A stretch of DNA of 64,000 nucleotides from Oceanobacillus damuensis (lineage in GTDB: Bacteria > Bacillota > Bacilli > Bacillales > Amphibacillaceae). Shown here one piece after another: positions 50,542 through 59,175 of the stretch (position 1 is its first letter; each line of letters starts with the position of its first letter). The notes under the pieces were generated by a model. The model worked only from the letters and a program-made list of their open reading frames with translations, did no database searches and had not been told where the DNA came from. The position numbers and the translations under genes are program-made. The stretch is from positions 1-64,000 of the forward strand of contig NZ_LQNF01000015.1 in assembly GCF_001618145.1 (NCBI RefSeq), given 5' to 3'.

Positions 50542-52257
50542 TTGATTCGACGATTTTTTTCCTATTATAAGCCGCATAAGCGGTTATTTATTATTGACTT
50601 TACTGCTGCTGTAATCGTTGCAATCCTTGAGCTTGCATTTCCGTTAGCGGTACAATGGTTTATTGATGACCTCTTGCCGGGGAATGACTGGAATATTATT
50701 ATGACGGTAGCTGTATTGCTTCTATTCGTTTATATTCTCAGTACCTATCTGCAATATGTCGTGACCTATATCGGGCACAAGCTTGGGGTGAATATTGAAA
50801 CCGATATGCGTAAAGACTTGTTCAATCATGTCCAAAAGCAATCATTCCGATTTTTTGATAATACAAAAACAGGACATGTTATGAGTCGTATAACAAATGA
50901 TTTGTTTGATCTGGGAGAGCTTGCACATCATGGACCTGAAGACTTTTTCATTTCCATTATGACGTTTACCGGGGCATTTTTCATTATGTTCACCATCAAT
51001 CCGACATTGGCATCAGTCATTTTAGTTGCGGTTCCTATCCTCATTTTCCTCATAACATTCGGGAATATAAGGATGAACAAATCATGGAAGAAAATGTACG
51101 AGAACATCGCCGGGGTAAATGCCAGAATTGAGGACGCCGTCTCTGGAGTACGAGTTGTCCAATCATTTACGAATGAGAAATTTGAAATGGAACGCTTTTC
51201 AACCGATAATAAGCGCTTTCGAAAAGCAAAAATAGGTGCTTATAAAGTAATGGCGATTGTCCATTCCAATATCTATTTGCTGATGCGTCTCATTACACTG
51301 ATTGTACTGGTTGCAGGGGCATGGTTAACCTTTAATGAAAGAATGTCATATGGGGAGCTTGTCAGCTTTATCCTGTTTGTAAATGTCCTTACCAATCCAA
51401 TAAACAAAATTACCGCTTTGCTGGAAATGTATCCAAAAGGTATGGCAGGATTTAAGCGGTTTACGGAACTGATGGATGTAGAGCCGGATGTCCAGGATCG
51501 CAAGGACGCCATCGATATGCAACACGTTGTCGGTGATATATCCTTCAAGGATGTTACTTTCAGCTATGAATCGTCCCATGCTCCTGTTCTGAAATCGATC
51601 AGTTTCGATATCTATAAAGGTGAAACCGTGGCTTTCGTCGGCCCATCTGGAGCAGGAAAGACAACCATCTCTTCACTTATACCACGTTTTTATGATGTAG
51701 ATGACGGCAGTATTGCAATTGATGGAATAGATATCCGCGATATGAAAAAAGAATCGCTGCGCAGCCAGATCGGTGTTGTTCAGCAGGACGTATTTCTGTT
51801 TACAGGGACATTGCGGGAAAATATAGCGTATGGCAAATTAGACGCGACCAATGAAGAAATTGAATTGGCTGCACGTCGCGCACATATGGAAGAATTTATT
51901 AGAGAGTTACCGGATGGTTATGAAACGCAGGTTGGTGAGCGGGGCCTGAAACTGTCAGGTGGTCAAAAGCAACGGATTGCAATTGCCCGTATGTTCTTGA
52001 AAAATCCTCCAATTCTAATTTTGGACGAAGCAACTTCAGCACTTGATACAGAAACAGAAATGATTATCCAGCAGGCACTGAATGAGCTGGCAAAAAACCG
52101 GACTACACTCGTCATTGCCCACCGTCTTGCAACAATTAAAAATGCGGATCGGATCATGGTCGTTACCAAAAATGGTATTGAAGAAGAAGGCAGCCATGAG
52201 GAACTGCTTCAACGTGACGGTATATTTGCCCAATTGCATAACATACAGATGAGTTAG
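50542..52257 (+). CDS. ABC exporter, fused permease and ATPase (YwjA-like)
   Basis: The 571-aa half-transporter has six transmembrane helices (about 15-310) and one ATPase domain: Walker A GPSGAGKTTISS, signature LSGGQKQRIAIARM, Walker B ILILDEATSALD, H-loop IAHRL. It resembles MsbA-type exporters such as B. subtilis YwjA and would work as a homodimer; the substrate is unknown. The TTG start has AAAGGGAGTG upstream. A small ORF and aroD follow. Confidence 0.88.
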   Translation: MIRRFFSYYKPHKRLFIIDFTAAVIVAILELAFPLAVQWFIDDLLPGNDWNIIMTVAVLLLFVYILSTYLQYVVTYIGHKLGVNIETDMRKDLFNHVQKQSFRFFDNTKTGHVMSRITNDLFDLGELAHHGPEDFFISIMTFTGAFFIMFTINPTLASVILVAVPILIFLITFGNIRMNKSWKKMYENIAGVNARIEDAVSGVRVVQSFTNEKFEMERFSTDNKRFRKAKIGAYKVMAIVHSNIYLLMRLITLIVLVAGAWLTFNERMSYGELVSFILFVNVLTNPINKITALLEMYPKGMAGFKRFTELMDVEPDVQDRKDAIDMQHVVGDISFKDVTFSYESSHAPVLKSISFDIYKGETVAFVGPSGAGKTTISSLIPRFYDVDDGSIAIDGIDIRDMKKESLRSQIGVVQQDVFLFTGTLRENIAYGKLDATNEEIELAARRAHMEEFIRELPDGYETQVGERGLKLSGGQKQRIAIARMFLKNPPILILDEATSALDTETEMIIQQALNELAKNRTTLVIAHRLATIKNADRIMVVTKNGIEEEGSHEELLQRDGIFAQLHNIQMS

Positions 52258-52276
52258 CTGGCGTGAGGAGGAATAT

Positions 52277-52360
52277 TTGTTTATCCCTTCTTTGCAGGCA
52301 GAGCAGCTTGGCAACCGCCTTAAGGGTGAGGCAAATGAAGCACAGACAAATATCATGTGA
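52277..52360 (+). CDS. Possible 27-codon ORF in the aroD leader
   Basis: A TTG five bases after a perfect GAGGAGG opens 27 codons, starting MFIPSLQAEQLGNRLKGEA, between the ABC exporter and aroD. It could be a leader peptide or a small protein. The same stretch can fold (8-bp outer stem ATATTTGT 52273-52280 / ACAAATAT 52346-52353), so the apparent ORF may be chance. Confidence 0.3.
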   Translation: MFIPSLQAEQLGNRLKGEANEAQTNIM

Positions 52361-52377
52361 AAGCCAGGAGGGAAGCA

Positions 52378-53145
52378 ATGATGAACCGTACAGTAAAAGT
52401 AAAAGATGTAGTAATTGGGGAAGGAATACCAAAAATCTGTGTACCAATCGTCGGAAAAACGATTGAACAATTAAAGGACGAAGCAGAGTTCCTCAAATCA
52501 ATTGAATTTGATGTGCTCGAATGGCGTGTCGATTTTTTTGAACAGGTAGAAGAGCTCGAAAGCGTAAAAAAAGCGCTTTTCGAAATTCGCCAACGATTGC
52601 CTGAGACACCGATCATCTTCACCTTTCGCAGTGCCAAGGAAGGTGGGGAAAAGGAAGTCAGCGCCTCCTATTATATCGAATTAAACCGTAATATTGTCCA
52701 AACAGGCGACGTTGATATGATTGATGTGGAACTATTTAATGATGAAACAGACATAAAAACATTAGTGGAAGCTGCCCATGCAAATAATGTGTTTGTTATT
52801 ATTTCCAATCATGATTTTCAAAAGACACCTGCAAAAAACGAAATCGTTTCAAGGCTGCAAAAGGCACAGGAACTCGGCGGAGACCTGCCAAAAATTGCTG
52901 TGATGCCAACAAATGCAGCTGATGTCCTGGCTTTATTGGATGCAACCCGAATTATGAAAGAAGAACATGCGGACCGGCCAATCATTACGATGTCCATGTC
53001 CGGAAAAGGTGTCATCAGTCGTTTAGCCGGAGAGGTCTTCGGCTCTGCCTTAACCTTTGGAGCTGCCAAAAAAGCCTCTGCACCAGGTCAGGTAGGTGTG
53101 GAGGAACTACGAAACACACTTGAATTATTACACAAAAGCCTATAG
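52378..53145 (+). CDS. aroD: Type I 3-dehydroquinate dehydratase
   Basis: The 255-aa enzyme dehydrates 3-dehydroquinate to 3-dehydroshikimate in the shikimate pathway by a Schiff-base mechanism. EWRVDFFE carries the substrate-binding Glu/Arg, the catalytic histidine is in ISNHDFQKTP, the Schiff-base lysine in LPKIAVMPTN, and MSMSGKGVISR and FGAAKKASAPGQ close the site. The frame opens seven codons earlier, but GGAGGGAAG positions the start at 52378 (or the adjacent ATG). Confidence 0.93.
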   Translation: MMNRTVKVKDVVIGEGIPKICVPIVGKTIEQLKDEAEFLKSIEFDVLEWRVDFFEQVEELESVKKALFEIRQRLPETPIIFTFRSAKEGGEKEVSASYYIELNRNIVQTGDVDMIDVELFNDETDIKTLVEAAHANNVFVIISNHDFQKTPAKNEIVSRLQKAQELGGDLPKIAVMPTNAADVLALLDATRIMKEEHADRPIITMSMSGKGVISRLAGEVFGSALTFGAAKKASAPGQVGVEELRNTLELLHKSL

Positions 53146-53271
53146 CTTTCGAAAGTTATCCACGGATTGTTAATAACTTGTTGATATGTTTAGAAAATTA
53201 AAACAAGAAATTCAATTTAAAAATCAAAAGCCTAACTATAATCACCTTGGAACTTATCATATTTTGTCGAT

Positions 53272-53285
53272 ATTTCCCGGGAAAT
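53272..53285. promoter_or_regulatory. Noc-binding site 2 (exact consensus)
   Basis: ATTTCCCGGGAAAT matches the Noc consensus perfectly. It lies in the 306-nt spacer 53146-53451 just before the terminator. A one-mismatch DnaA box (TTATCCACG, 53156-53164) is in the same spacer. Confidence 0.85.
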
Positions 53286-53290
53286 GGCAG

Positions 53291-53319
53291 CCCTCCTCTG
53301 GTTTACAGGGGAGGGTTTT
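53291..53319 (+). terminator. Terminator after aroD
   Basis: CCCTCCTCTG (53291-53300) pairs with CAGGGGAGGG (53306-53315) apart from one mismatch, followed by TTTTG. Confidence 0.85.
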
Positions 53320-53451
53320 GTGCTTCAGCCTTTATTAGATTGGGTCTGTAAAGGGTTTAAGCATTGCTTACGATTGTGCAAAAAATCTTGAATCAAAATT
53401 TATAATAAAAAATGTTAATTTACGAATCCTATGAAAAAGGAGGAATGACTA

Positions 53452-53793
53452 ATGCGAAATTTACTTCTTGTTATAGTTACGATCTTAATAATAATGGCCC
53501 CTTATACTGGACCCATACATCTTCACGAAAATGCAAGCGCACAGGAGGAAGGAATTCCCTCCTATGCAAAATGGGGGCGGCTTGCAGTAATGGAAACCGA
53601 GAAAAGATACCCCGGTGCAAATATAGTTGATTATTTGCATATTGGCAAAGAAGAATTGGAAGAAAGCACAGTAGAAAAATTTAAGTTGTGGCTTAATGCG
53701 GGTGAAAAAGAGTTTGGAGTTCTTATTAATATCGAATTCAAAACGGAAACTGATGAAGTAATTAGAATTACATTTGAGGAAACGGATCGATAG
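53452..53793 (+). CDS. DUF3889 secreted protein (YqzG/YhdC-like)
   Basis: The 113-aa product has a signal peptide (RNLLLVIVTILIIMAPYTGP, cleavage near NASAQ) and a mature domain with YAKWGRLAVMETEKRYPGAN, IVDYLHIGKEEL and EKFKLWL, which match the DUF3889 family of small secreted Bacillus proteins. The function is unknown. AAAGGAGGAATGACT precedes the ATG. Confidence 0.85.
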   Translation: MRNLLLVIVTILIIMAPYTGPIHLHENASAQEEGIPSYAKWGRLAVMETEKRYPGANIVDYLHIGKEELEESTVEKFKLWLNAGEKEFGVLINIEFKTETDEVIRITFEETDR

Positions 53794-53854
53794 GGATGGG
53801 ATGTTTATAAATGTGCTATGTACCTGTAAACTTGGGGTAGGGTCAAGTTGTGCG

Positions 53855-54223
53855 GTTGGGAGAGAAGGAGTTTTAGTCGGTAGAGGCTGCGGGTAACTCG
53901 GGAGGGACCAAGTTGGTAGAGCCAGCACGTAACTCGGGCGATAACATGTTCAAGTCGGTAGAGCGACCGCACACTCGGGAGAGAGCGAGCTCAAGCCGGT
54001 AGAGTCAGCACGTAACTCGGGAGAGAACGAGTCCAAGCCGGTAGAGTCAGCACATAACTCGGGAGAGAGCGATCCCAAGCCGGTAGAGCCACCGCCTAAC
54101 TCGGGAGAGAGCGATCCCAATCCGGTAGAACCACCGCACCACTCGGGAGAGAACAAGTCCCAGTCGGTAGAACCAGCACATAACCTGGGAGATACCAAGC
54201 TCCGTTCGGTACAGCAAAAATCA
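53855..54223. repeat. 42-bp tandem repeat array
   Basis: Units start at about 53855, 53895, 53931, 53972, 54014, 54056, 54098, 54140 and 54182; from 53972 on the spacing is exactly 42 bp. The core is AACTCGGGAGAGA followed by CCGGTAGAGYC. The array is GC-rich against its surroundings. From about 53972 both strands are open over several units because 42 is a multiple of 3, but neither has a start with a ribosome site. Confidence 0.85.
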
Positions 54224-54353
54224 GTCCGAATGAGCCGCTGCAACCCAACAGAGCCCCCACAGAAAATCCCGACTTCCATCTAGGATCCAGACACCAATGA
54301 ACAACTAATCAGAGCTTAATAAAACCATCCTCTTTAAACAGCCACTCACTAGA

Positions 54354-54899
54354 CTAAAACCTATACCACTCACTGGCCAACATGCCGTAGATGACGTGGT
54401 CCACATAATGGTCATAGAGCCATTCGGCATGCCTGATTTTCCCTTCCTCTGTGAATCCTAATCTTTCGGCAATTGCACGGCTCTTTTTGTTTTCATATGC
54501 AGCTCGTATATCAACTCGGTTAAGTTCCAGGGTACTGAAGGCATAGTCTGTCAATGCCCGGGCTGCACTTGTCACGATGCCGTGCCCTTGATAATCGGGA
54601 GAAAGCCAGTATCCGATATAGCCGATCCTGTTAGCCCAGTCTATACTGTTAAAGCTGATAAGTCCGACCAGTTTTCCTTTGAAATAAATCCCTGCAGTAA
54701 GTGCTCTCTTGGATTCAGCGCTTTTTAACGTTTGATCAATAAAAGCCAGGGTGTCTTCAGGCTTTCGAGTTGAATCTACCCATGGAAGCCATTCGCGAAG
54801 GTATTCCCTTGCATAATCCGTTAATTGAAATAAATCATTTGCATCCTGTAATTTCAGCTGCCTCAATACAATATTTTCATCAACTTCAAAAATAAACAT
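54354..54899 (-). CDS. GNAT N-acetyltransferase (RimJ/RimL type)
   Basis: A 181-aa acetyltransferase, beginning MFIFEVDENIVLRQLKLQDAN, with the acetyl-CoA-binding segment YWLSPDYQGHGIVTSAARAL and the C-terminal AIAERLGFTEEGKIR typical of ribosomal-protein-serine acetyltransferases. Resembles B. subtilis YdaF/YoaA-type proteins. The substrate is unknown. Single minus-strand gene with GCGGGTGAGGA upstream of the ATG. Confidence 0.9.
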   Translation of the reverse strand: MFIFEVDENIVLRQLKLQDANDLFQLTDYAREYLREWLPWVDSTRKPEDTLAFIDQTLKSAESKRALTAGIYFKGKLVGLISFNSIDWANRIGYIGYWLSPDYQGHGIVTSAARALTDYAFSTLELNRVDIRAAYENKKSRAIAERLGFTEEGKIRHAEWLYDHYVDHVIYGMLASEWYRF

Positions 54900-55191
54900 A
54901 TCCTCACCCGCTTCAAGGTCATTTTATATTCTAAAAGTAATCATATCACATAAACATAAAAATATTTTGTCTTTATTTCACCTTTATTGACAGCTGTTTT
55001 CGACGGTATGTGAGAAGGGAATAATAGAATACGCTTCTATAAACGCGGGAAGTAAATTTTAGGTCGCAGCATTTTTTGGAAAATTAATATCAATTTTGCA
55101 CCATAATGGTTTATTATGGAGTTATGTTTGTATTAAAATGTAACTATTAAATTGATTGCAGTAGTTGAATGCATAAAAGGAAGGTTCATAT

Positions 55192-56364
55192 ATGACCGAA
55201 GAGAATATTACCAGATTACATATAAATGATAAGGAATATATCCTTATTGGAACAGCCCATGTTTCGAAGGACAGTGCAGAACAGGTGAAAGCGGTAATCG
55301 AAGCAGAAAAGCCTGATTCTGTTTGTATTGAGCTTGATGAGCAAAGGTATCAATCCGTAACGGAAGGCAATAAATGGAAGGATACGGATATCTTTGAGGT
55401 GATTAAAAATAAAAAAGCATCCCTTTTATTAATGAACCTGGCAATATCATCCTTTCAAAAAAGAATGGCCAAACAGTTCGGCATCAGCCCTGGCCAGGAA
55501 ATGATCCAGGGAATCGAGTCGGCAAAGGAGCATGGTGCAGAGCTTGTACTGGCTGACAGGGATATTCAAATTACTTTCTCACGTATTTGGGGAAATATTG
55601 GCCTAAAGGGTAAGGCACTGCTTCTCATGCAAGTAGTTGGCAGTATTTTCAGCAATGAGAAGATTTCTGAAGAAGAACTGGAGAAAATGAAACAGCAGGA
55701 TACAATCAATGCGATGCTGCAGGAATTTACGGAGCATTTTCCCAAGTTGAAGACTCCGCTGATTGATGAAAGGGATCAGTATTTATCGCAGAAAATAAAA
55801 GATGCTCCAGGAGAGAAGGTTGTGGCTGTACTGGGAGCGGCCCATGTCCCTGGAATAACGAAGGAAATCCATAAGGAACATGATTTAAAGCGCCTTTCAA
55901 AACGACCTGCGAAATCGAAGAAACCGAAAATAATTGGCTGGGCGATTCCTTTAGTTATTGTGGCGATCATTGCCTATACATTTTATATGAACCCCTCTGC
56001 AGGTCTTCAACAGACAATCAGCTGGGTAATCTGGAATGGGTCGCTCGCTGCGATCGGGGCAATAATCGCGCTCGCACATCCACTTGCGATCCTGACAGCT
56101 TTTGTCGTAGCACCAATTACGTCGTTGAACCCATTACTTGCTGCAGGCTGGTTTGCGGGTTTTGTCCAGGCATATGTGAAAAAACCAAATGTTGGTGACT
56201 TTGAAAGCTTATCCGGTGACGTGCATACGGTAAAAGGTTTTTGGAAAAACAAGGTCACGCAGATATTGCTCGTCGTCGTTTTTGCCAATTTAGGCAGCTC
56301 AGCGGGAACATTAATCGGTGGTGTTGATGTCATCCGGGTATTTATTGAGAATCTAACATCCTAA
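55192..56364 (+). CDS. TraB/PrgY-family membrane protein
   Basis: The 390-aa protein has the TraB domain: ILIGTAHVSKDSAEQV near residue 20, SVCIELDEQRYQS, ADRDIQITF and VAVLGAAHVPGI near 217, with the GTAHVS and GAAHVPG histidines of this putative metallo-hydrolase. The C-terminal third has about four transmembrane helices. Enterococcal TraB/PrgY shuts down pheromone; the wider family is of unknown role. AAGGAAGG precedes the ATG. Confidence 0.88.
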   Translation: MTEENITRLHINDKEYILIGTAHVSKDSAEQVKAVIEAEKPDSVCIELDEQRYQSVTEGNKWKDTDIFEVIKNKKASLLLMNLAISSFQKRMAKQFGISPGQEMIQGIESAKEHGAELVLADRDIQITFSRIWGNIGLKGKALLLMQVVGSIFSNEKISEEELEKMKQQDTINAMLQEFTEHFPKLKTPLIDERDQYLSQKIKDAPGEKVVAVLGAAHVPGITKEIHKEHDLKRLSKRPAKSKKPKIIGWAIPLVIVAIIAYTFYMNPSAGLQQTISWVIWNGSLAAIGAIIALAHPLAILTAFVVAPITSLNPLLAAGWFAGFVQAYVKKPNVGDFESLSGDVHTVKGFWKNKVTQILLVVVFANLGSSAGTLIGGVDVIRVFIENLTS

Positions 56365-56373
56365 TGAAATAAG

Positions 56374-56405
56374 AAAAACACTTTCATCAGTGAAAGTGTT
56401 TTTCT
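56374..56405. terminator. Bidirectional terminator, TraB and Spo0E-like genes
   Basis: AAAAACACTTTC (56374-56385) pairs with GAAAGTGTTTTT (56392-56403) between two convergent genes. It overlaps the 3' end of the minus-strand gene. Confidence 0.85.
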
Positions 56406-56560
56406 TTTGCCTGCTCGAGATTTTCAAGTTTGTTCTTTGCGGAATCCAATTCACGAGATATTTTGATAATCTTATCGTAATTCAGTTTGCTTTCAGAAGC
56501 GTCATATAATCTGGATTGTAGCTGTTCGACCTGCATCTCGAGTTCTTCCTTTGTGTTCAC
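56387..56560 (-). CDS. Spo0E-like aspartyl-phosphate phosphatase
   Basis: The 57-aa protein has two helices, EELEMQVEQLQSRL and KIIKISRELDSAKNKLENL. The SRELD motif is the signature of Spo0E-family phosphatases, which dephosphorylate Spo0A and restrain sporulation. The frame is open to an ATG at 56638, but the GTG at 56560 has AGGTG upstream and gives the usual small size. Target is inferred from the family. Confidence 0.8.
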   Translation of the reverse strand: MNTKEELEMQVEQLQSRLYDASESKLNYDKIIKISRELDSAKNKLENLEQAKEKHFH

Positions 56561-56764
56561 GTCTAAGCACCTGCTTTCAATGGTACTTGTATATAGCCGC
56601 TTTTTGAGAATGTAAAACATCGTATACAATAGATTCATAATGGGTATAAGGATAAGATAAAAAACAGCTTTTATCGTTGCATAATACTTTTTTCTTTAGA
56701 TGAAATAGGCTATGATTAACCTAATTACCTATTTTTCTTGTCCATATTGAGGAGGAATATACTG

Positions 56765-57985
56765 ATGATCATTGCGATCATTGTATTATTATTTGTTTCA
56801 TTTTTCTTTTCCGGAAGTGAAACAGCATTAACTGCAACAAATAGAGTTCGACTACAGTCAAAGGCAAACAATAATGATGTGAGGGCAGGCAAGATTCTGG
56901 ACCTGGTTTCCAAGCCGGGTGAGTTTATCACTGCAATATTGATTGGAAACAATATTTCAAACATATTGCTGCCAACTCTTGTGACCATGCTGGCAATTGA
57001 CTATGGATGGAATGTAGCCGTTGCTTCAGCAATTTTAACGATTGCAATTATTATCTTTTCGGAGGTAATCCCCAAATCGGTGGCAGCGACGTTCCCTGAC
57101 CGGATTGCCTATATCGTTTACCCGATGATCAAGTTTGTGGTAGTTATATTAAAACCTGTTACCATCTTGCTGAATGGCCTTACAGGATTAATTACGAGAG
57201 CACTCTCCAAGGGACAGCCAAATGATGTATCCATTTCCAAGGAAGAATTGATGGCAATTGTCGATATTGCCGATTCGGAAGGGACATTTAGGGAAGAAGA
57301 ATCCAACCGTATTAAAGGGGTTCTCGATTTTTATAATATGAATGTAAAAGATGTACTGAAAACACCACGGGTTGAGATTGTCTCAATGCCAAGCACAGCG
57401 ACGTATGAAGAAGTAAGAGACACGGTTCTGCAAAACCCGTTTACAAGGTATCCCATTTACGAGGACGATATCGATAATATTGTAGGTGTCTTTCATTCTA
57501 AATATTTGATTGCGTGGACAATTGAAACAGGAAGATCCCTGAAGTACTATAGTGACACAGAGCCGCTGACAGTATATGAATTCCATTCCATTGAATATGT
57601 TTTCCGCAAAATGACGAAAGAGAAAAAACATATGGCAATTGTTTTGGATGAGTATGGCGGCACAGAGGGTATTCTGACCCATGAAGATATAATTGAGGCG
57701 ATGATTGGGCTGGAAATAGAAGATGAGATGGACGTTGAAAGTGATTCCCTCGTCGAAAAGCTGACAGAAACTGAAATTATCTGTGACGGTAAAATAACCT
57801 TGCATCGACTGAACGCCGTCTTTGACACGGATATCCCTGAGGAAGAGGATGTTCTGGCAGGATATCTGCTGAAGGAATTTAATGAGTTCCCTAAAGAGGA
57901 AGATGTTATCGAACGGGAAAACCTTACCTTCAGGATTCTCGAGGTCGATGGCCGGTCGATTAAACAAGTACAAATAATTAAATAA
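56765..57985 (+). CDS. CNNM/CorC-type hemolysin family transporter
   Basis: The 406-aa protein has a DUF21/CNNM membrane domain (four helices, with SFFFSGSETALTATNRVRL and the GNNISNILLPT motif), a CBS pair (about 205-320, including MAIVLDEYGGTEGILTHEDI) and a C-terminal CorC/HlyC domain (about 335-405). Members such as B. subtilis YhdP/MpfA mediate Mg2+ efflux. The frame opens nine codons upstream, but the ATG at 56765 has GAGGAGGAATA. Confidence 0.9.
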   Translation: MIIAIIVLLFVSFFFSGSETALTATNRVRLQSKANNNDVRAGKILDLVSKPGEFITAILIGNNISNILLPTLVTMLAIDYGWNVAVASAILTIAIIIFSEVIPKSVAATFPDRIAYIVYPMIKFVVVILKPVTILLNGLTGLITRALSKGQPNDVSISKEELMAIVDIADSEGTFREEESNRIKGVLDFYNMNVKDVLKTPRVEIVSMPSTATYEEVRDTVLQNPFTRYPIYEDDIDNIVGVFHSKYLIAWTIETGRSLKYYSDTEPLTVYEFHSIEYVFRKMTKEKKHMAIVLDEYGGTEGILTHEDIIEAMIGLEIEDEMDVESDSLVEKLTETEIICDGKITLHRLNAVFDTDIPEEEDVLAGYLLKEFNEFPKEEDVIERENLTFRILEVDGRSIKQVQIIK

Positions 57986-58000
57986 CAATAGAAGATAATA

Positions 58001-58038
58001 AAAATCCCATTTGTCTCCCGATAGATGGGATTTTTGTT
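58001..58038 (+). terminator. Terminator between the CNNM gene and rlmH
   Basis: AAAATCCCAT (58001-58010) and ATGGGATTTT (58025-58034) with T tail. Confidence 0.85.
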
Positions 58039-58058
58039 AAACGGAGGATCGTGAAGAA

Positions 58059-58538
58059 ATGAAAATTACCATTGTGTCAGTTGGGAAACTAAAGGAAAAA
58101 TACTTAAAGCAGGGCATTCAGGAATATATGAAGCGGCTCGGAGCCTATGCAAAGGTCGATATCATTGAGGTAGCAGATGAAAAAGCACCGGAAAATATGA
58201 GTGAAGCGGATATGCAGGAAGTAAAGCGGAAAGAAGGAGACAAGATTCTCTCCCATATCAGTAACGATACATATGTCATCACTCTCGAGATTAATGGCAA
58301 AATGCTGAGCTCCGAGCAGCTCGCCGCTAAGATGGATGAGCTTGCCACTTACGGGAAGAGCAAGCTTGCCTTTGTGATTGGCGGTTCGCTCGGTATTAGT
58401 GAATCAGTGCAAAAACGGAGTGACTTTGCGCTGTCCTTCTCCAAGATGACTTTTCCTCATCAGGTGATGCGATTGATTTTGTTGGAACAGGTTTACCGGG
58501 GGTTTCGGATTAATCGGGGGGAACCGTACCATAAGTAA
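58059..58538 (+). CDS. rlmH: 23S rRNA pseudouridine-1915 N3-methyltransferase RlmH
   Basis: The 159-aa SPOUT-class enzyme methylates N3 of pseudouridine 1915 in 23S rRNA. The SAM-binding knot shows [10 protein letters not shown] and the C-terminus [18 protein letters not shown], complete at 159 aa. ACGGAGGATCG precedes the ATG. It ends the Bacillus origin synteny block. In staphylococci the end of this gene (orfX) is the integration site of SCC elements; the last 18 bases here are 58521-58538. Confidence 0.98.
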   Translation: MKITIVSVGKLKEKYLKQGIQEYMKRLGAYAKVDIIEVADEKAPENMSEADMQEVKRKEGDKILSHISNDTYVITLEINGKMLSSEQLAAKMDELATYGKSKLAFVIGGSLGISESVQKRSDFALSFSKMTFPHQVMRLILLEQVYRGFRINRGEPYHK

Positions 58539-58551
58539 ATGAGGTTTTTAG

Positions 58552-58581
58552 AAGAGTGGTATTGGGACTGCTCTTTTTTTA
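58552..58581 (+). terminator. rlmH terminator
   Basis: AAGAGTGGT (58552-58560) pairs with ACTGCTCTT (58567-58575) with two wobbles, followed by T7. Confidence 0.65.
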
Positions 58582-58640
58582 TTAGCTAAATTTTCGTCCT
58601 TCAATCATATAGGAACAAATGTTTTTATTTTTATTGACTA

Positions 58641-58668
58641 TTGATAACACTTGTATTAAACTTATAAT
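58641..58668 (+). promoter_or_regulatory. Promoter of the 102-111 aa small gene
   Basis: TTGATA (58641-58646), 16 bp, TATAAT (58663-58668), about 50 nt before the ribosome site AGGAGGGG. Confidence 0.7.
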
Positions 58669-58721
58669 AACATCAATAAAATTTAATGAAAGTTTTAATG
58701 TACTAGTTAGGAGGGGACACT

Positions 58722-59057
58722 ATTTATAAGTACACTGATGCAGAGTTTATGATGGAGGTCAATGATAAGATAGGTAATGTAAGGTTATTTAAGAAACATC
58801 TAAGAAGATTAGGGTTGATTGGAAATAGGCAGCAATTCTCACATGAACACATAGAAATGTTCCAATCAGTTAAAGAATATAAAATAAAAAACCATACTAC
58901 ATGGGATTTAGCTTTTAAAAGAGGTTTGTGCACCGAGGAATTAGAAAATATTGATATTCCATTGAGGACTGTAATCTCTGAAGTTGGACAAAGTAATAAT
59001 GAGGAAATTCTTATTGAAATCTTAAAAACGTTAAAGAGCATTGAAGCAAAACTTTAA
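58722..59057 (+). CDS. Putative small DNA-binding protein, possible ATT start
   Basis: The protein was not recognised with certainty. From the ATT at 58722 it is 111 aa, opening YKYTDAEFMMEVNDKIGNV; from the first ATG (58749) it is 102 aa. The only good ribosome site, AGGAGGGG, lies six bases before the ATT; the ATG has none. NRQQFSHEHIEMFQSVKEYK resembles the helix after the recognition helix of MerR-like domains, and the C-terminus (NNEEILIEILKTLKSIEAKL) is helical. It precedes the methyltransferase by 118 nt and could be a controller of the restriction-modification pair; that role is inference. Confidence 0.6.
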   Translation: MYKYTDAEFMMEVNDKIGNVRLFKKHLRRLGLIGNRQQFSHEHIEMFQSVKEYKIKNHTTWDLAFKRGLCTEELENIDIPLRTVISEVGQSNNEEILIEILKTLKSIEAKL

Positions 59058-59175
59058 ATGCCATTACTATATAGTTATTGGAAACTAATATGCAAAGGGT
59101 AGATAAAGTGTTAGACTATAAGTTTAAAGACATATATAGGAGTAACAATCTAATCCTTTTAACAGGAGGAAAGTA

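Noticed and set aside
52258-52377. SAM (S-box) riboswitch before aroD
   Set aside because: A CTTGGCAACCG stretch recalls the S-box, but the other conserved segments (GATGAAACC-type core and kink-turn) are absent.
53950-54279. Minus-strand 109-aa ORF rich in STGLGSLSPEL repeats
   Set aside because: It is the translation of the 42-bp tandem array. The opposite strand is open as well, and no ribosome site precedes the start.
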